Shown here: one piece after another, positions 9,106 to 17,857 of the stretch
Position numbering within the stretch: position 1 is the stretch's first letter
Layout: each line of letters begins with the position of its first letter
NCBI GenBank assembly: GCA_902826605.1
Contig: CADEFM010000005.1
Coordinates: 124,001 to 188,000, forward strand
Direction of reading: 5' to 3'
DNA: 64,000 nt
Source: an uncultured Acidobacteriota bacterium
GTDB lineage: Bacteria; Acidobacteriota; Terriglobia; Bryobacterales; Bryobacteraceae
Program-made: the position numbers and the translations under genes
The notes under the pieces: generated by a model
The model's database searches: none
Seen by the model: only the letters and a program-made list of their open reading frames with translations
Told to the model about the DNA's origin: nothing

Positions 9106-10722
9106 ATGAGACACGTTGTGCTGGCAGTGGCATTCGCGGCTGCGGTATATGCGCAAATCGATACCATCTCCGGCGCGCGCATGCGCCCTCACGTAAAGTT
9201 CCTCGCAAGCGATCTTCTGGAAGGCCGCGGAGTCGGCGCGCGGGGTGGCGACCTTGCCACCGAATACATCGCCGCGCAATTTGCGCTCAACGGCGGAAAG
9301 CCCGCCGGAGATCGTGGTACCTATTTTCAGAATTTTTCACTCTTGGGAGTGACTCCGGAGGCCAGTACTCAACTAAGCGCCACAGGTGGCGCCGCCGGTC
9401 CCATCACCTTCCGCTGGCTCGACGAATTCGTCGGCGTTACGCTGAGCCAGCAAGCCCGAGTGGAGTTCGACGCCGATGCGGTCTTCGTGGGACACGGCAT
9501 TACCGCGCCGGAATACCAATGGGACGACTACAAAGACCTCGACGTCCATGGCAAGGTGGTTGTTCTTTTCACGGGCGAGCCGCCCTCCCAGGATCCCAAG
9601 TTTTTTACCGGCGACGCGCTCACCTACTATGGGCGATGGAGTTATAAGTACGAAGAAGCCGCACGCCACGGGGCGATCGGCGCGATCATTATCCACACAA
9701 CTCCGACCGCGAGTTACGGCTGGAACGTAGTGCGTTCGTCGTGGTCCACCGAGGATTTGGAGAATAAACTACAGTCCGGGGAGGCGGCGCTGGCGTTCGC
9801 GGCCTGGGTCACCGGGGAAGCCGCCACCCGCATCACGGCCTCCATCGGCAAACTACCGAACGAGCTGCTGGTGATGGCGGATAAGCGGGGTTTTCGGCCG
9901 CTGCCCTTGCCGCTGCGTTTTCACGTGCGCGCGGAATCGAAAATTCGTGAAATCCAAACGCGCAATGTGATCGCGCGCGTCGAGGGCAGCGACCCGCAAC
10001 TCAAAAATGAAGCCGTGATTTTCAGCGCCCATTGGGATCATCTGGGCGTAGGGAATCCGATTAGCGGGGACGCCATTTACAACGGTGCGGCCGACAACGC
10101 CACCGGCTGCGGAATGCTGCTGGAGATGGCGCGCGCATGGGCCAGCCTGCCGCACAAGCCCCGCCGCTCGGCAATCTTCATCGCGGTCGCTGCGGAGGAG
10201 GGTGGCCTATTGGGATCGGATTTTTACGGGAAGAATCCCGTGGTGCCTGCGGGAAAAACGGCGCTAGCGTTGAACTTCGACATGTTCATGCCGAACGGCC
10301 GCTATTCGGACGTCGGCGTCTATGGCGCAGAGCGTACGACGGCGTACCCATTGGTGGAAGAAGCGGCGCGGCGCTTCGGACTCACCATTGCGCCGGACCC
10401 GCGCCCAGCGGCGGGCATCTACTATCGCTCCGATCATTTTTCTTTCGCGCGCGTGGGTATTCCTGCATTTTCGGTGGAACGCGGCCAGGAGTTGATGGGC
10501 CAGCCTCCCGGAGCGGGCGCGAAATATTTTTCGGATTTTAATGAAAGCCGCTATCATCAACCTTCCGACGAATATCGTGAGGATTGGAACTTCTCCGGCA
10601 TGGAAGTCTATGCGCGCTTCGGCTTTCTGATCGGCCTGAATGCCTCCAATCTGCCCTCGCTCCCCACTTGGCGCGCGGGCGATGAATTCCTGGCGGCTCG
10701 CATTGCCAGCGGGGTCAAGTAG
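9106..10722 (+). CDS. Exported M28-family metallopeptidase with PA domain
   Basis: A 538-residue zinc aminopeptidase. Residues 1-17 are a signal peptide ending in VYA. A PA-like insertion (FVGHGITAPEYQWDDYK, GKVVVLFTGEPP) covers about 125-260. The M28 catalytic core has the zinc/catalytic segments SAHWDHLGVG, GAADNATGCGMLLEMAR and VAAEEGGLLGSDFYG, then RSDHFSFARVGIPAF with the last zinc His. It should cleave peptides in the periplasm. The chosen ATG (9106) follows the small basic protein by 10 bases and begins the signal peptide. Confidence 0.93.
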   Translation: MRHVVLAVAFAAAVYAQIDTISGARMRPHVKFLASDLLEGRGVGARGGDLATEYIAAQFALNGGKPAGDRGTYFQNFSLLGVTPEASTQLSATGGAAGPITFRWLDEFVGVTLSQQARVEFDADAVFVGHGITAPEYQWDDYKDLDVHGKVVVLFTGEPPSQDPKFFTGDALTYYGRWSYKYEEAARHGAIGAIIIHTTPTASYGWNVVRSSWSTEDLENKLQSGEAALAFAAWVTGEAATRITASIGKLPNELLVMADKRGFRPLPLPLRFHVRAESKIREIQTRNVIARVEGSDPQLKNEAVIFSAHWDHLGVGNPISGDAIYNGAADNATGCGMLLEMARAWASLPHKPRRSAIFIAVAAEEGGLLGSDFYGKNPVVPAGKTALALNFDMFMPNGRYSDVGVYGAERTTAYPLVEEAARRFGLTIAPDPRPAAGIYYRSDHFSFARVGIPAFSVERGQELMGQPPGAGAKYFSDFNESRYHQPSDEYREDWNFSGMEVYARFGFLIGLNASNLPSLPTWRAGDEFLAARIASGVK

Positions 10723-10725
10723 CTC

Positions 10726-11649
10726 GTGGAGACCGCATTGAATCCATCGCGATCTACCGGCGCGAAGGTCGTGCGTGCCGCGGCGCTGGTGGTGATGTTG
10801 GCATTGGCAGGATATTTCACCATTCCTCTGTTAAGAATCGGGTGGAAAGCCTCGATATCGGCTTGTCCCTGGAGCGAATCCTGGCTGGCCTTGCGCCGGA
10901 CTCAGATTAGAGTCAGCGATCCGATCGCGCAGGCGAGTCGCGTGATCCGTAGCGAGGCCGGTCTTAATCTCGTGCATACCCCGAAAGGCGAATTCTGGGT
11001 GCCCTCTGGAATGGAAAAGATCCTCGCGTTGTTCCTGTGGCAGCAATCCGCTCAAATTTATGGCGCAGGCGAGCGAGGTGTGCACCGGGGCGATATTGTG
11101 CTGGATGGCGGCGCGAACGTCGGCGTCTTCACGCGCGAGGCCTTGAATCTGGGTGCAGCGCGCGTTATCGCCATAGAACCCGGGCCGGAGAACGTTGCGG
11201 CTTTACGCCGCACCTTCGCCGCCGAGACCGAAACCGGCCAAGTTGTTGTTTACCCCAAAGGGATTTGGGATAAAGACGATGTATTGACGCTCAATGTCTT
11301 TCCGCACAATTCCGGCGCAGACAGCTTCGTCGTCTCAGGGCCCGCGCCGCACACGGAAGTGAAGATACCCTTAACCACGATCGACAATTTGGTTTTGGAG
11401 CTTGGTCTGCCGCGCGTCGATTTCATCAAGCTGGATATCAAAGGCGCAGCCCCCAAAGCGCTCGCGGGCGCGAAACGAACTTTGGCTGCATTTCACCCGC
11501 GGTTGGCGGTATCCACCGAGGAACCCAAGGATTTCCCGGCATTTATCCAAGAGCCTATAGCATCCAGTTGGCCAGGATACCGACGGGAATGCGGTATGTG
11601 CGAACTGTTCCGCGAGGGATTTGTTCCGATGGTGATGTTCTATCGCTAA
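10726..11649 (+). CDS. FkbM-family methyltransferase with N-terminal membrane anchor
   Basis: A 307-residue protein. Residues about 15-37 (VVRAAALVVMLALAGYFTIPLL) form one transmembrane segment. The FkbM domain follows, with the SAM motif VLDGGANVGVFTREAL, IAIEPGPENVAALRRTF and the family signature VDFIKLDIKGAAPKAL near the C-terminus. FkbM enzymes O-methylate polyketides or glycans; the acceptor here is unknown. GTG start at 10726, three bases after the peptidase stop. In many FkbM proteins the signature reads DIEGAE; here it is DIKGAA, a change from acidic residues. Confidence 0.85.
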   Translation: METALNPSRSTGAKVVRAAALVVMLALAGYFTIPLLRIGWKASISACPWSESWLALRRTQIRVSDPIAQASRVIRSEAGLNLVHTPKGEFWVPSGMEKILALFLWQQSAQIYGAGERGVHRGDIVLDGGANVGVFTREALNLGAARVIAIEPGPENVAALRRTFAAETETGQVVVYPKGIWDKDDVLTLNVFPHNSGADSFVVSGPAPHTEVKIPLTTIDNLVLELGLPRVDFIKLDIKGAAPKALAGAKRTLAAFHPRLAVSTEEPKDFPAFIQEPIASSWPGYRRECGMCELFREGFVPMVMFYR

Positions 11650-11716
11650 CCCTCCGAGCTCCGCGTTCGGTGGCGTTGTCACTCGCGACTCCCCTGCCGG
11701 CATACAGATCCTGCTG

Positions 11717-12055
11717 GTGCATCGCCTTCGTTACAATGACTGGTCGCTCCCTAAAGGCAAACCAGAGCCTGGCGAAACACCCGAGCAAACTGCCGTCCGC
11801 GAAGTTCGCGAGGAGACGGGCCAGGATGTCGAACTCCTGGACTTGTTTGGCGAGACGCGTTACCTGGTTCAGCAAACTCCCAAGGTCGTCCGCTTTTGGC
11901 GAATGCGTCCGGTGGGAACTGCTGGGCCTGTCGAAGACGCCAATGAAGTCTCAGAAGCCGCCTGGTTCTCAATCTCCGGAGCCCTCGAACTGCTCACCTA
12001 CCCCAGCGAGCGCGAGCTGTTAGCCCGGAGATTTTTCCCAACGCAGGGCGAATAA
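11717..12055 (+). CDS. NUDIX hydrolase (start codon uncertain)
   Basis: Contains a complete Nudix box, GKPEPGETPEQTAVREVREETGQD spread over about residues 13-36 (G-x5-E-x7-REVREETG), so it should hydrolyse a nucleoside diphosphate derivative with Mg2+. From the first standard start, GTG 11717, it has 112 residues. The first beta-strand of the fold (SSAFGGVVTRDS ... ILLVHR) is encoded in frame further upstream, where the frame is open back to a TGA at 11633 but has no ATG, GTG or TTG. The true start may be a rare codon such as ATC at 11642 or CTG at 11711/11714. Confidence 0.8.
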   Translation: MHRLRYNDWSLPKGKPEPGETPEQTAVREVREETGQDVELLDLFGETRYLVQQTPKVVRFWRMRPVGTAGPVEDANEVSEAAWFSISGALELLTYPSERELLARRFFPTQGE

Positions 12056-12098
12056 AAAGCGTAAATTCGCTCCGCGTAACTCTTTCACAATAATCTTC

Positions 12099-12128
12099 TT
12101 GCACATAAAAGCCGATCAGTTGTACACT
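12099..12128 (+). promoter_or_regulatory. Sigma70-type promoter of the mraZ/dcw operon
   Basis: TTGCAC (12099-12104) and TACACT (12123-12128) are separated by 18 bases, a close match to -35/-10 consensus. Transcription would begin near 12135, inside the GTGG array that follows and about 27 bases before mraZ. Confidence 0.6.
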
Positions 12129-12130
12129 GA

Positions 12131-12175
12131 GTGGACTGAAGTGGTCCATAAGGGTTAATTTGTGGCGGAAAGTGG
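12131..12175 (+). promoter_or_regulatory. Putative MraZ operator: GTGG repeats at 10-bp phase
   Basis: GTGG occurs at 12131 and 12141, AGGG at 12151, then GTGG again at 12162 (the mraZ start codon) and 12172. E. coli MraZ binds TGGGN repeats spaced one helical turn apart directly upstream of mraZ, and other bacteria use similar G-rich repeats, so this array is probably the autoregulatory operator. It overlaps the expected transcription start, fitting repression. The last two copies lie in coding sequence and may be fortuitous. Confidence 0.6.
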
Positions 12176-12665
12176 AGAGTTGCGGTTCGCAGCGGAAGGC
12201 AGTGGCCCTGTCGAGGCACCGCATTCCATCATCCAGGCGAGGGTCGACGACAAAGGCCGTTTGAAGCTACCGGCGGAGTTCGTCGAGTACCTCAAAAAGT
12301 CGGGCGTGGATAAAGTGTTCATCACCACAGTCGATTTGGAACTCGCTCGAATATACCCGATGCCGGTGTGGAAGAGCAATGAAAATCTTTTCGGCAACGC
12401 GGGTGACCTTGCGGAACTGGCCGAAGACGTCGCCTACATCGCCAAATATTTTGGAGGCGATTCCGAGATTGACGCGCAGGGCCGTGTGCTAATGCCGGCG
12501 GAGCTGCGGCGCAAGATGGGTTTGGAATCTCAGCCCGTGTGGCTCGATTGCTATCACGGCCGCATCAATGTGGCTGGCAAGGCTGTGCATGAGGCTCGCT
12601 ACCATCGCGCGATGGCGAACCTGGCCGAGAAGGTCAAGACGCTCGAAAAGAAGGGGTTCAAATAA
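12162..12665 (+). CDS. mraZ: Transcriptional regulator MraZ
   Basis: DNA-binding regulator of the division and cell-wall cluster. It contains two AbrB/MazE-like swapped-hairpin repeats: QARVDDKGRLKLPAEF (about 26-41) and SEIDAQGRVLMPAELRRK (about 105-122), the second with the conserved D-x-x-GR core. At 167 residues it is longer than E. coli MraZ (about 150), owing to a 25-residue N-terminal extension and a basic C-terminus. GTG start at 12162. First gene of the operon that runs to ftsZ. Confidence 0.93.
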   Translation: MAESGELRFAAEGSGPVEAPHSIIQARVDDKGRLKLPAEFVEYLKKSGVDKVFITTVDLELARIYPMPVWKSNENLFGNAGDLAELAEDVAYIAKYFGGDSEIDAQGRVLMPAELRRKMGLESQPVWLDCYHGRINVAGKAVHEARYHRAMANLAEKVKTLEKKGFK

Positions 12666-12677
12666 GAGTCGCCATGT

Positions 12678-13571
12678 ATGCACGTGCCGGTCATGTTGAA
12701 CGAATGCCTGGAGTACCTGGCGATTCGTCCGGACGGTGTGTATCTAGATGCCACGTGCGGCCTCGGAGGACACACCGGCGCCATCGCGAATCGCTTAACT
12801 ACGGGTTTCGTGATTGCCTGCGATCGCGACGCGGAGAGTCTGGCGCGCGCGCAGGCGAACCTGGAGCAAGTGGACATGACGGATCCCAGGCGAAAGCGCA
12901 TCCGTTTTCATCATTTACCATTTTCCCTGGTGGGAGAGTCGCTCAAGGCCGAAGGCGTTCCACAACTGGACGGATTGCTGGCGGACCTTGGCGTATCGCG
13001 TTACCAGTTGACCGAGGGCGAGAGGGGGTTCTCGCTGATGTCGGACGGCCCGTTAGACATGCGAATGGATCGCAGTCAGGGGCGAACGGCCGCCGATATC
13101 GTCAACTACGAACCGGAAAAGCAACTCGCCGACTTGATCTTTCAGTTAGGCGAGGAAAGGAGGAGCAGAAGAATAGCCAGAGCAATCGTGCGGGCGCGGC
13201 CCATTTCGACCACGGGCCATTTGGCCAAGCTGATCGAGAATGCCGTGCCCCGTACGGGCAAGATTCACCCGGCCACGCAGACCTTCATGGCGCTGCGAAT
13301 CGCGGTGAACGAAGAACGCGAAGAATTGGACGTGCTGTTGGCAGCTTTGCCGTCATTGGTGAAGCCCGGCGGACGAATAGTGGTGCTGACGTTCATGTCG
13401 CTCGAGGACCGGGTAGTGAAACACGCGTTTCAGGCGATGGAGCGTCTCGGAGAGGCAAGGATTCTCACCAAACACGTAGTGCGGCCAACGGAAGAAGAAA
13501 TTGGGGTGAACGCCCCGTCGCGCAGCGCCAAGCTTCGTGCCATCGAAATGAAAGACGAACATCTGCCGTAA
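12678..13571 (+). CDS. rsmH: 16S rRNA (cytosine1402-N4)-methyltransferase RsmH (MraW)
   Basis: Methylates N4 of C1402 in 16S rRNA near the decoding centre. Starts HVPVMLNECLEYL, followed by the SAM motif LDATCGLGGHTGAI (about 24-37), then GLLADLGVSRYQL, GPLDMRMD and TFMALRIAVNEE. The usual SFHSLEDR motif reads TFMSLEDR here, replacing a strongly conserved His with Met. Length 297 residues is normal. The start is ATG 12678, 12 bases after mraZ; an ATG at 12674 is out of frame. Confidence 0.96.
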   Translation: MHVPVMLNECLEYLAIRPDGVYLDATCGLGGHTGAIANRLTTGFVIACDRDAESLARAQANLEQVDMTDPRRKRIRFHHLPFSLVGESLKAEGVPQLDGLLADLGVSRYQLTEGERGFSLMSDGPLDMRMDRSQGRTAADIVNYEPEKQLADLIFQLGEERRSRRIARAIVRARPISTTGHLAKLIENAVPRTGKIHPATQTFMALRIAVNEEREELDVLLAALPSLVKPGGRIVVLTFMSLEDRVVKHAFQAMERLGEARILTKHVVRPTEEEIGVNAPSRSAKLRAIEMKDEHLP

Positions 13572-13650
13572 TGTCAACAATCAGCCGTGGACACTTCCTC
13601 CCCCAGTGCCCGCTGCTGAGGGTTGACCGGAAGTATCGAGAGGAACAAGC

Positions 13651-14163
13651 ATGGCAACGCTAGGTACCGTCTACCACCGTGCATCCACGCAGGCTGAGGA
13701 GCGTGAAGCCCCGCTGTGGGAACGCACGGGCGCGCCGCGAAAAGCAGGCGCTTTCGTCCCGCTCCGCCCATATGCGAATGAGGACGTGTATTTCTTCGCG
13801 AAGAGAATCGACAATCGGCGTCTGGTCCGGCAAGCCGACCCTCGGGCCGGTCAGGTCTGCTGGAAGATGATCGCATCGGTGGGCTTAGCCGCTACCCTCA
13901 TCATCGGCGTATTGCTGCCGGGTGCATATACATTGATGGCCGGCTACCAGATTCAGACCCTGCGGCAGGAATCGGCGAAGTTGGCCGCGGAAAGCGCCAA
14001 CCTAGAGCTGCGAGAAGCGCGGCTGCTCTCTCCGGCGCGCATGGAACAACTGGCCCGCCAGCAGCAATTCATCGATCCCGAGCCCCAAAAAGTGGTCTAT
14101 CTAGAATCGCGAGACGAATCCAACGTCGCCATGAATAGCGGTCAAATTCAGACAGGTAAGTAA
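13651..14163 (+). CDS. ftsL: Cell-division protein FtsL (putative)
   Basis: A 170-residue bitopic membrane protein located exactly where ftsL belongs, between rsmH and ftsI. It has a long cytoplasmic N-terminus of about 70 residues, one transmembrane helix (MIASVGLAATLIIGVLLPGAY, about 71-91), and a periplasmic coiled coil (IQTLRQESAKLAAESANLE, about 97-120). FtsL partners FtsB and FtsQ to activate FtsWI. Sequence identity to FtsL is low, as is usual, so the call rests on position and topology. AGGAAC precedes the ATG by 6 bases. Confidence 0.75.
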   Translation: MATLGTVYHRASTQAEEREAPLWERTGAPRKAGAFVPLRPYANEDVYFFAKRIDNRRLVRQADPRAGQVCWKMIASVGLAATLIIGVLLPGAYTLMAGYQIQTLRQESAKLAAESANLELREARLLSPARMEQLARQQQFIDPEPQKVVYLESRDESNVAMNSGQIQTGK

Positions 14164-14170
14164 CTAGCGG

Positions 14171-16345
14171 ATGCCGGAAACCCAGCCCACTAAACGCTTG
14201 CGATGGCTGCTGTGGTCCTTGCTAGCATGGACCGCTCTGATCGTCGTCCGTCTGGCGTGGTTGCAAGTGGTCAAGCACGATGAGCTGGTAAGTCTGGCCC
14301 GGCAGCAGCAACAGAAAACCGTGGAGATACCGGCGGCCCGGGGAACCATCTTCGACCGCACGGGGCAGCCGCTTGCGAAAACGCTGCCGGCCGAGTCCAT
14401 TAATGTCAACCCTCTAAAGATCCCCGATCCAGGTGTTGCCGCCGACTTGTTGTCACGCGTCCTGGATCTGGACCGTCGCACTACGTTCAGCAGGATCGTC
14501 GCGGCTAAGGCGCGCAAGACCGGCTTTCTGTGGATCAAGCGCAAAGTCTCCGGCGAAGAGGCCGCCCGCGTGCGCAGCCTCAAGCTAGATTGGGTTGAGT
14601 TCCGCGCGGAAACACGCCGCTATTATCCGCACGGCCGTTTGGCAGCGCATGTTCTGGGCGCGACGGGCATGACCAGCCGGGAAGACATAGTGGAGCACGG
14701 CAGCGCCGGCCTCGAATTGAGCTTCGATGAAGAGCTTTCCGGCCGGCCCGGGCTGGCTCGCGTGTACAAGGACGTGCACCAAAACGCGTACGACATGCAG
14801 GTGACGCGCCCCCCTGAGCCGGGTGCGAATCTCACGCTGACTATCGATCCGAATCTGCAGTACGATGCCGAGCAGGCGCTGGCGGCGGCAGCCGTGAGGG
14901 CGCACGCGCGGACGGGTTCGCTGGTGGCGCTAAATCCGGTGACCGGAGAAGTGCTTGCGATGGCGAATTATCCGGCCTTCGATCCGAACGTGCCTCCCCG
15001 TCGTGGAGAGTCTCTGGATGCGCGTTCAAATCTGGCGGTGGCGACTCCGTTTGAGCCTGGCAGCGTCTTCAAAGTGATCACGCTCGCGGCCGCATTGGAA
15101 ACCACCAAACTTACACCGGATACGATGATCAATTGTGGAAACGGAACGATCAAACTCGCCGGACGCGTTATTCACGATCATGATCGCTACGCATCATTGA
15201 GTATGGCCGACGTGCTGGCGAAATCGAGCAATATCGGCGCGATTCAGATAGGCCTCAAAGTCGGTGAAGAAAAATTGTACGAGTACGTTCGCCGGTTTGG
15301 ATTTGGACGCAAGACGGACATTGATCTGCCGGGAGAATCGGCAGGCGTATTGCGGCGCCTGCGCGATTGGCAGCCAAGTTCCATAGGATCTGTCGCCATG
15401 GGGCACGAGATTAGTGCCACCTCCATTCAGCTGGCATTGGCGGGCGCCATTGTGGCTAACGGCGGCTTGCACGTGAAGCCCCGTCTTATATTGAAACGGC
15501 AGAAGGCCGGTGGCGCGGAGATCATTGAGCCGCAAGAAAAGCCGGAACGCGTGATTGCGCCGGAGACAGCCATTAAAATGCGCCAGATGATGGAAGGCGT
15601 GGTCTTGCGCGGAACCGGCAAACGGGCCGCGCTCAAGGGTTACACCTCCGGCGGCAAGACTGGCTCGGCACAAATTTACGACTTCAAGGCGCATGCATAC
15701 ACGCACAGCTATAACGCAAGCTTCATGGGTTTCGCGCCAGTCAATAATCCGCAGATTGTGGTCGCGGTGACGCTAGTGGGTACCACGGGTGTGGGGACTG
15801 GGTTCGGCGGAGCGGTGGCCGCGCCGGTCTTCCGTGAAGTGGCGATGCCAGCGCTGCGCATGCTGGACGTGCCCAAGGACTTACCCGAGACCACTACGCT
15901 GATCTCGTCCGCCAAGACAAACGAAAACGATCTTGCCATCGCCGGATTGGGCACGCCGCCCCCCGGCATTTCAGAGTCCGCGCATGCGGTAAAGCCCATG
16001 CGCGAACAAGCTGTATCCTCCGTCACGACTAAGCCGCCGGTTCAGGGGGGATCGTCCGTGGCTCGCTCCGGCGAACCCGCGAACGATCTCGCTCTGAACC
16101 GGCGGCCTTTTTTCGACACGAAGGAAAGGGTTTCGCTCGCCCGTGAGACGCCATCTTTGGCGCGGGCAGCGGGGCCAACAGTACCGGATTTTCGTGGCAT
16201 GACTTTGCGCGGAGTGCTGGAGGAATCGGCAGCCACGCGCTTGCCTGTGCAGGTGACGGGAGATGGGATGGCGCGGAATCAGGATCCGCCGCCCGGAAGT
16301 GCATTGCTCCCAGGCATGCGTGTTCGCGTGCAGTTCGCACGCTGA
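14171..16345 (+). CDS. ftsI: Septal penicillin-binding protein FtsI (PBP3-type) with PASTA domain
   Basis: Monofunctional peptidoglycan transpeptidase of the divisome. Residues 13-31 form the membrane anchor. The pedestal domain begins with the conserved ARGTIFDRTGQPLA (about 56-69). The acyl-serine motif SVFK places the nucleophile at S298, with SSN at 352-354 and KTG at 496-498. A linker is followed by one PASTA domain (about 670-724), which binds muropeptides or beta-lactams in other proteins. At 724 residues it is longer than E. coli FtsI (588) because of this tail. Follows ftsL by 7 bases. Confidence 0.95.
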   Translation: MPETQPTKRLRWLLWSLLAWTALIVVRLAWLQVVKHDELVSLARQQQQKTVEIPAARGTIFDRTGQPLAKTLPAESINVNPLKIPDPGVAADLLSRVLDLDRRTTFSRIVAAKARKTGFLWIKRKVSGEEAARVRSLKLDWVEFRAETRRYYPHGRLAAHVLGATGMTSREDIVEHGSAGLELSFDEELSGRPGLARVYKDVHQNAYDMQVTRPPEPGANLTLTIDPNLQYDAEQALAAAAVRAHARTGSLVALNPVTGEVLAMANYPAFDPNVPPRRGESLDARSNLAVATPFEPGSVFKVITLAAALETTKLTPDTMINCGNGTIKLAGRVIHDHDRYASLSMADVLAKSSNIGAIQIGLKVGEEKLYEYVRRFGFGRKTDIDLPGESAGVLRRLRDWQPSSIGSVAMGHEISATSIQLALAGAIVANGGLHVKPRLILKRQKAGGAEIIEPQEKPERVIAPETAIKMRQMMEGVVLRGTGKRAALKGYTSGGKTGSAQIYDFKAHAYTHSYNASFMGFAPVNNPQIVVAVTLVGTTGVGTGFGGAVAAPVFREVAMPALRMLDVPKDLPETTTLISSAKTNENDLAIAGLGTPPPGISESAHAVKPMREQAVSSVTTKPPVQGGSSVARSGEPANDLALNRRPFFDTKERVSLARETPSLARAAGPTVPDFRGMTLRGVLEESAATRLPVQVTGDGMARNQDPPPGSALLPGMRVRVQFAR

Positions 16346-16358
16346 GGAGCGAAGCGCC

Positions 16359-17852
16359 GTGCGGAGCCCCGTCGCGTTCACACTCGGGCAAATCTTGAAC
16401 GGTGTGAGTTTGAGCGGCGAGCCTCCTTCGTCATGGACTGAGCTTGCTGTAAAAGGTTTGGCCTACGACTCCAGGCGTGTCCGAGAGAATTTCGTTTTTT
16501 TTGCGTTTCCCGGAGCGCGCGCCGACGGACGGGCGTTCGCGCAGGATGCCCTGGCTCGGGGTGCGTGCGCCGTGGTGAGCGAATCGCCGGCGCCCGCTGG
16601 ATTTTCCGTTCCGTGGATCGTGGTGCCGCACGGCCGGCAGGCATTGGCTGGGGCGTCTCGCAATTTCTATCAGCGTCCGGACGAACGGGTGCGTTTCACG
16701 GGTATAACGGGGACCAACGGGAAGACCACGACGGCGTATTTGATCGACTCGGTTTTACGCGAGGCTGGATTCGTCACGGGGATGTTAGGAACCATCGAGT
16801 ATCGCTTGGCTGGCGAAAGCCGTAAGGCGGTGAACACCACTCCTGAATCCTTGGACATCATGGAATTCGCGGATGATCTGGCTGACGCTGGCGGGACGCA
16901 TTTGACGATGGAGGTTTCCTCTCATGCCCTGGCCTTGGCGCGGGTGTGGGGTGTGGCATTTCATACAGCTGTGTTCACCAACTTGACGCGGGATCATTTG
17001 GATTTCCACGAAACTATGGAAGACTATGCGGCTGCGAAGCAGAAGCTGTTTGTGCCGGAGCACGCGCCGCCACCCCCGTGGTCGATTCTCAACGCCGACG
17101 ATCCAGCCAGTCAGCAGATGCGGCCATCCGGTGGTCGCCTGCTCTGGTATGGTTTGTCGCCGACCTCCGCGGACATTACCGCCGACGGAATCGAACACGG
17201 CCTAAGCGGACTTCGCTTCGACCTTGTTTTCCAGGGACGCCGGCAGTCCCTGGAATCGGCGCTGGCAGGGCGAGTGAATGTGTCGAATATTCTCGCTGCG
17301 GTAGGCGCGGGACTGAGTTATGGGCTGGATCTGGAAGTGATTGCCAGAGGCGTGCGCGCCTGTGCCGCCGTACCTGGACGTTTCGAACGCATCGATTGCG
17401 GTCAGCCTTTTCTGGTGGTGGTAGATTTTGCCCATACTGGTGACGCGTTGCGCAACGTAATCCAAGTTGCTCGAGGTCTGGCTGCTGGCCGCGTTATCAC
17501 GCTGTTCGGCTGCGGCGGAGATCGGGACCGCTCCAAGCGCCCGTTGATGGGAATGGCCGCGGCCGAGCTAAGCGACTTGGTGGTGCTTACCTCGGATAAT
17601 CCGCGTTCGGAAGATCCCCTTGCGATCATGAACGACGTAATGGTGGGGCTGGGGCGGTTCGACACGCGCCATATCTCCGAGCCGGACCGCGCCAAAGCCA
17701 TTCGCATCGCTCTAACCGAGGCGAAAGCCGGAGACGTGGTGCTGCTAGCCGGAAAGGGACACGAAACCTATCAAATTTTCAAAGACACCGTCATTGACTT
17801 CGACGATCGCGAAACGGCGCGTCAAATTTTACGCTCTCTGGGATATGAGTAA
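16359..17852 (+). CDS. murE: UDP-MurNAc-L-Ala-D-Glu:meso-DAP ligase MurE
   Basis: Adds the third amino acid to the peptidoglycan stem peptide, using ATP. P-loop GITGTNGKTTTA is near residues 115-126; VNTTPESLDI, EVSSHALALARV and TNLTRDHLDFH are conserved Mur-ligase segments. The DNPR motif (SDNPRSEDP) is the family marker for meso-diaminopimelate rather than lysine, pointing to DAP-type peptidoglycan. I start at GTG 16359, preceded by GAGGAGC, which gives 497 residues, the normal size. Confidence 0.96.
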   Translation: MRSPVAFTLGQILNGVSLSGEPPSSWTELAVKGLAYDSRRVRENFVFFAFPGARADGRAFAQDALARGACAVVSESPAPAGFSVPWIVVPHGRQALAGASRNFYQRPDERVRFTGITGTNGKTTTAYLIDSVLREAGFVTGMLGTIEYRLAGESRKAVNTTPESLDIMEFADDLADAGGTHLTMEVSSHALALARVWGVAFHTAVFTNLTRDHLDFHETMEDYAAAKQKLFVPEHAPPPPWSILNADDPASQQMRPSGGRLLWYGLSPTSADITADGIEHGLSGLRFDLVFQGRRQSLESALAGRVNVSNILAAVGAGLSYGLDLEVIARGVRACAAVPGRFERIDCGQPFLVVVDFAHTGDALRNVIQVARGLAAGRVITLFGCGGDRDRSKRPLMGMAAAELSDLVVLTSDNPRSEDPLAIMNDVMVGLGRFDTRHISEPDRAKAIRIALTEAKAGDVVLLAGKGHETYQIFKDTVIDFDDRETARQILRSLGYE

Positions 17853-17857
17853 CGCGA

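Noticed and set aside
12674..13663. Alternative-frame reading of the rsmH region (329 codons, plus strand)
   Set aside because: Arg/Gly-rich product with no homology; the rsmH frame has all family motifs.
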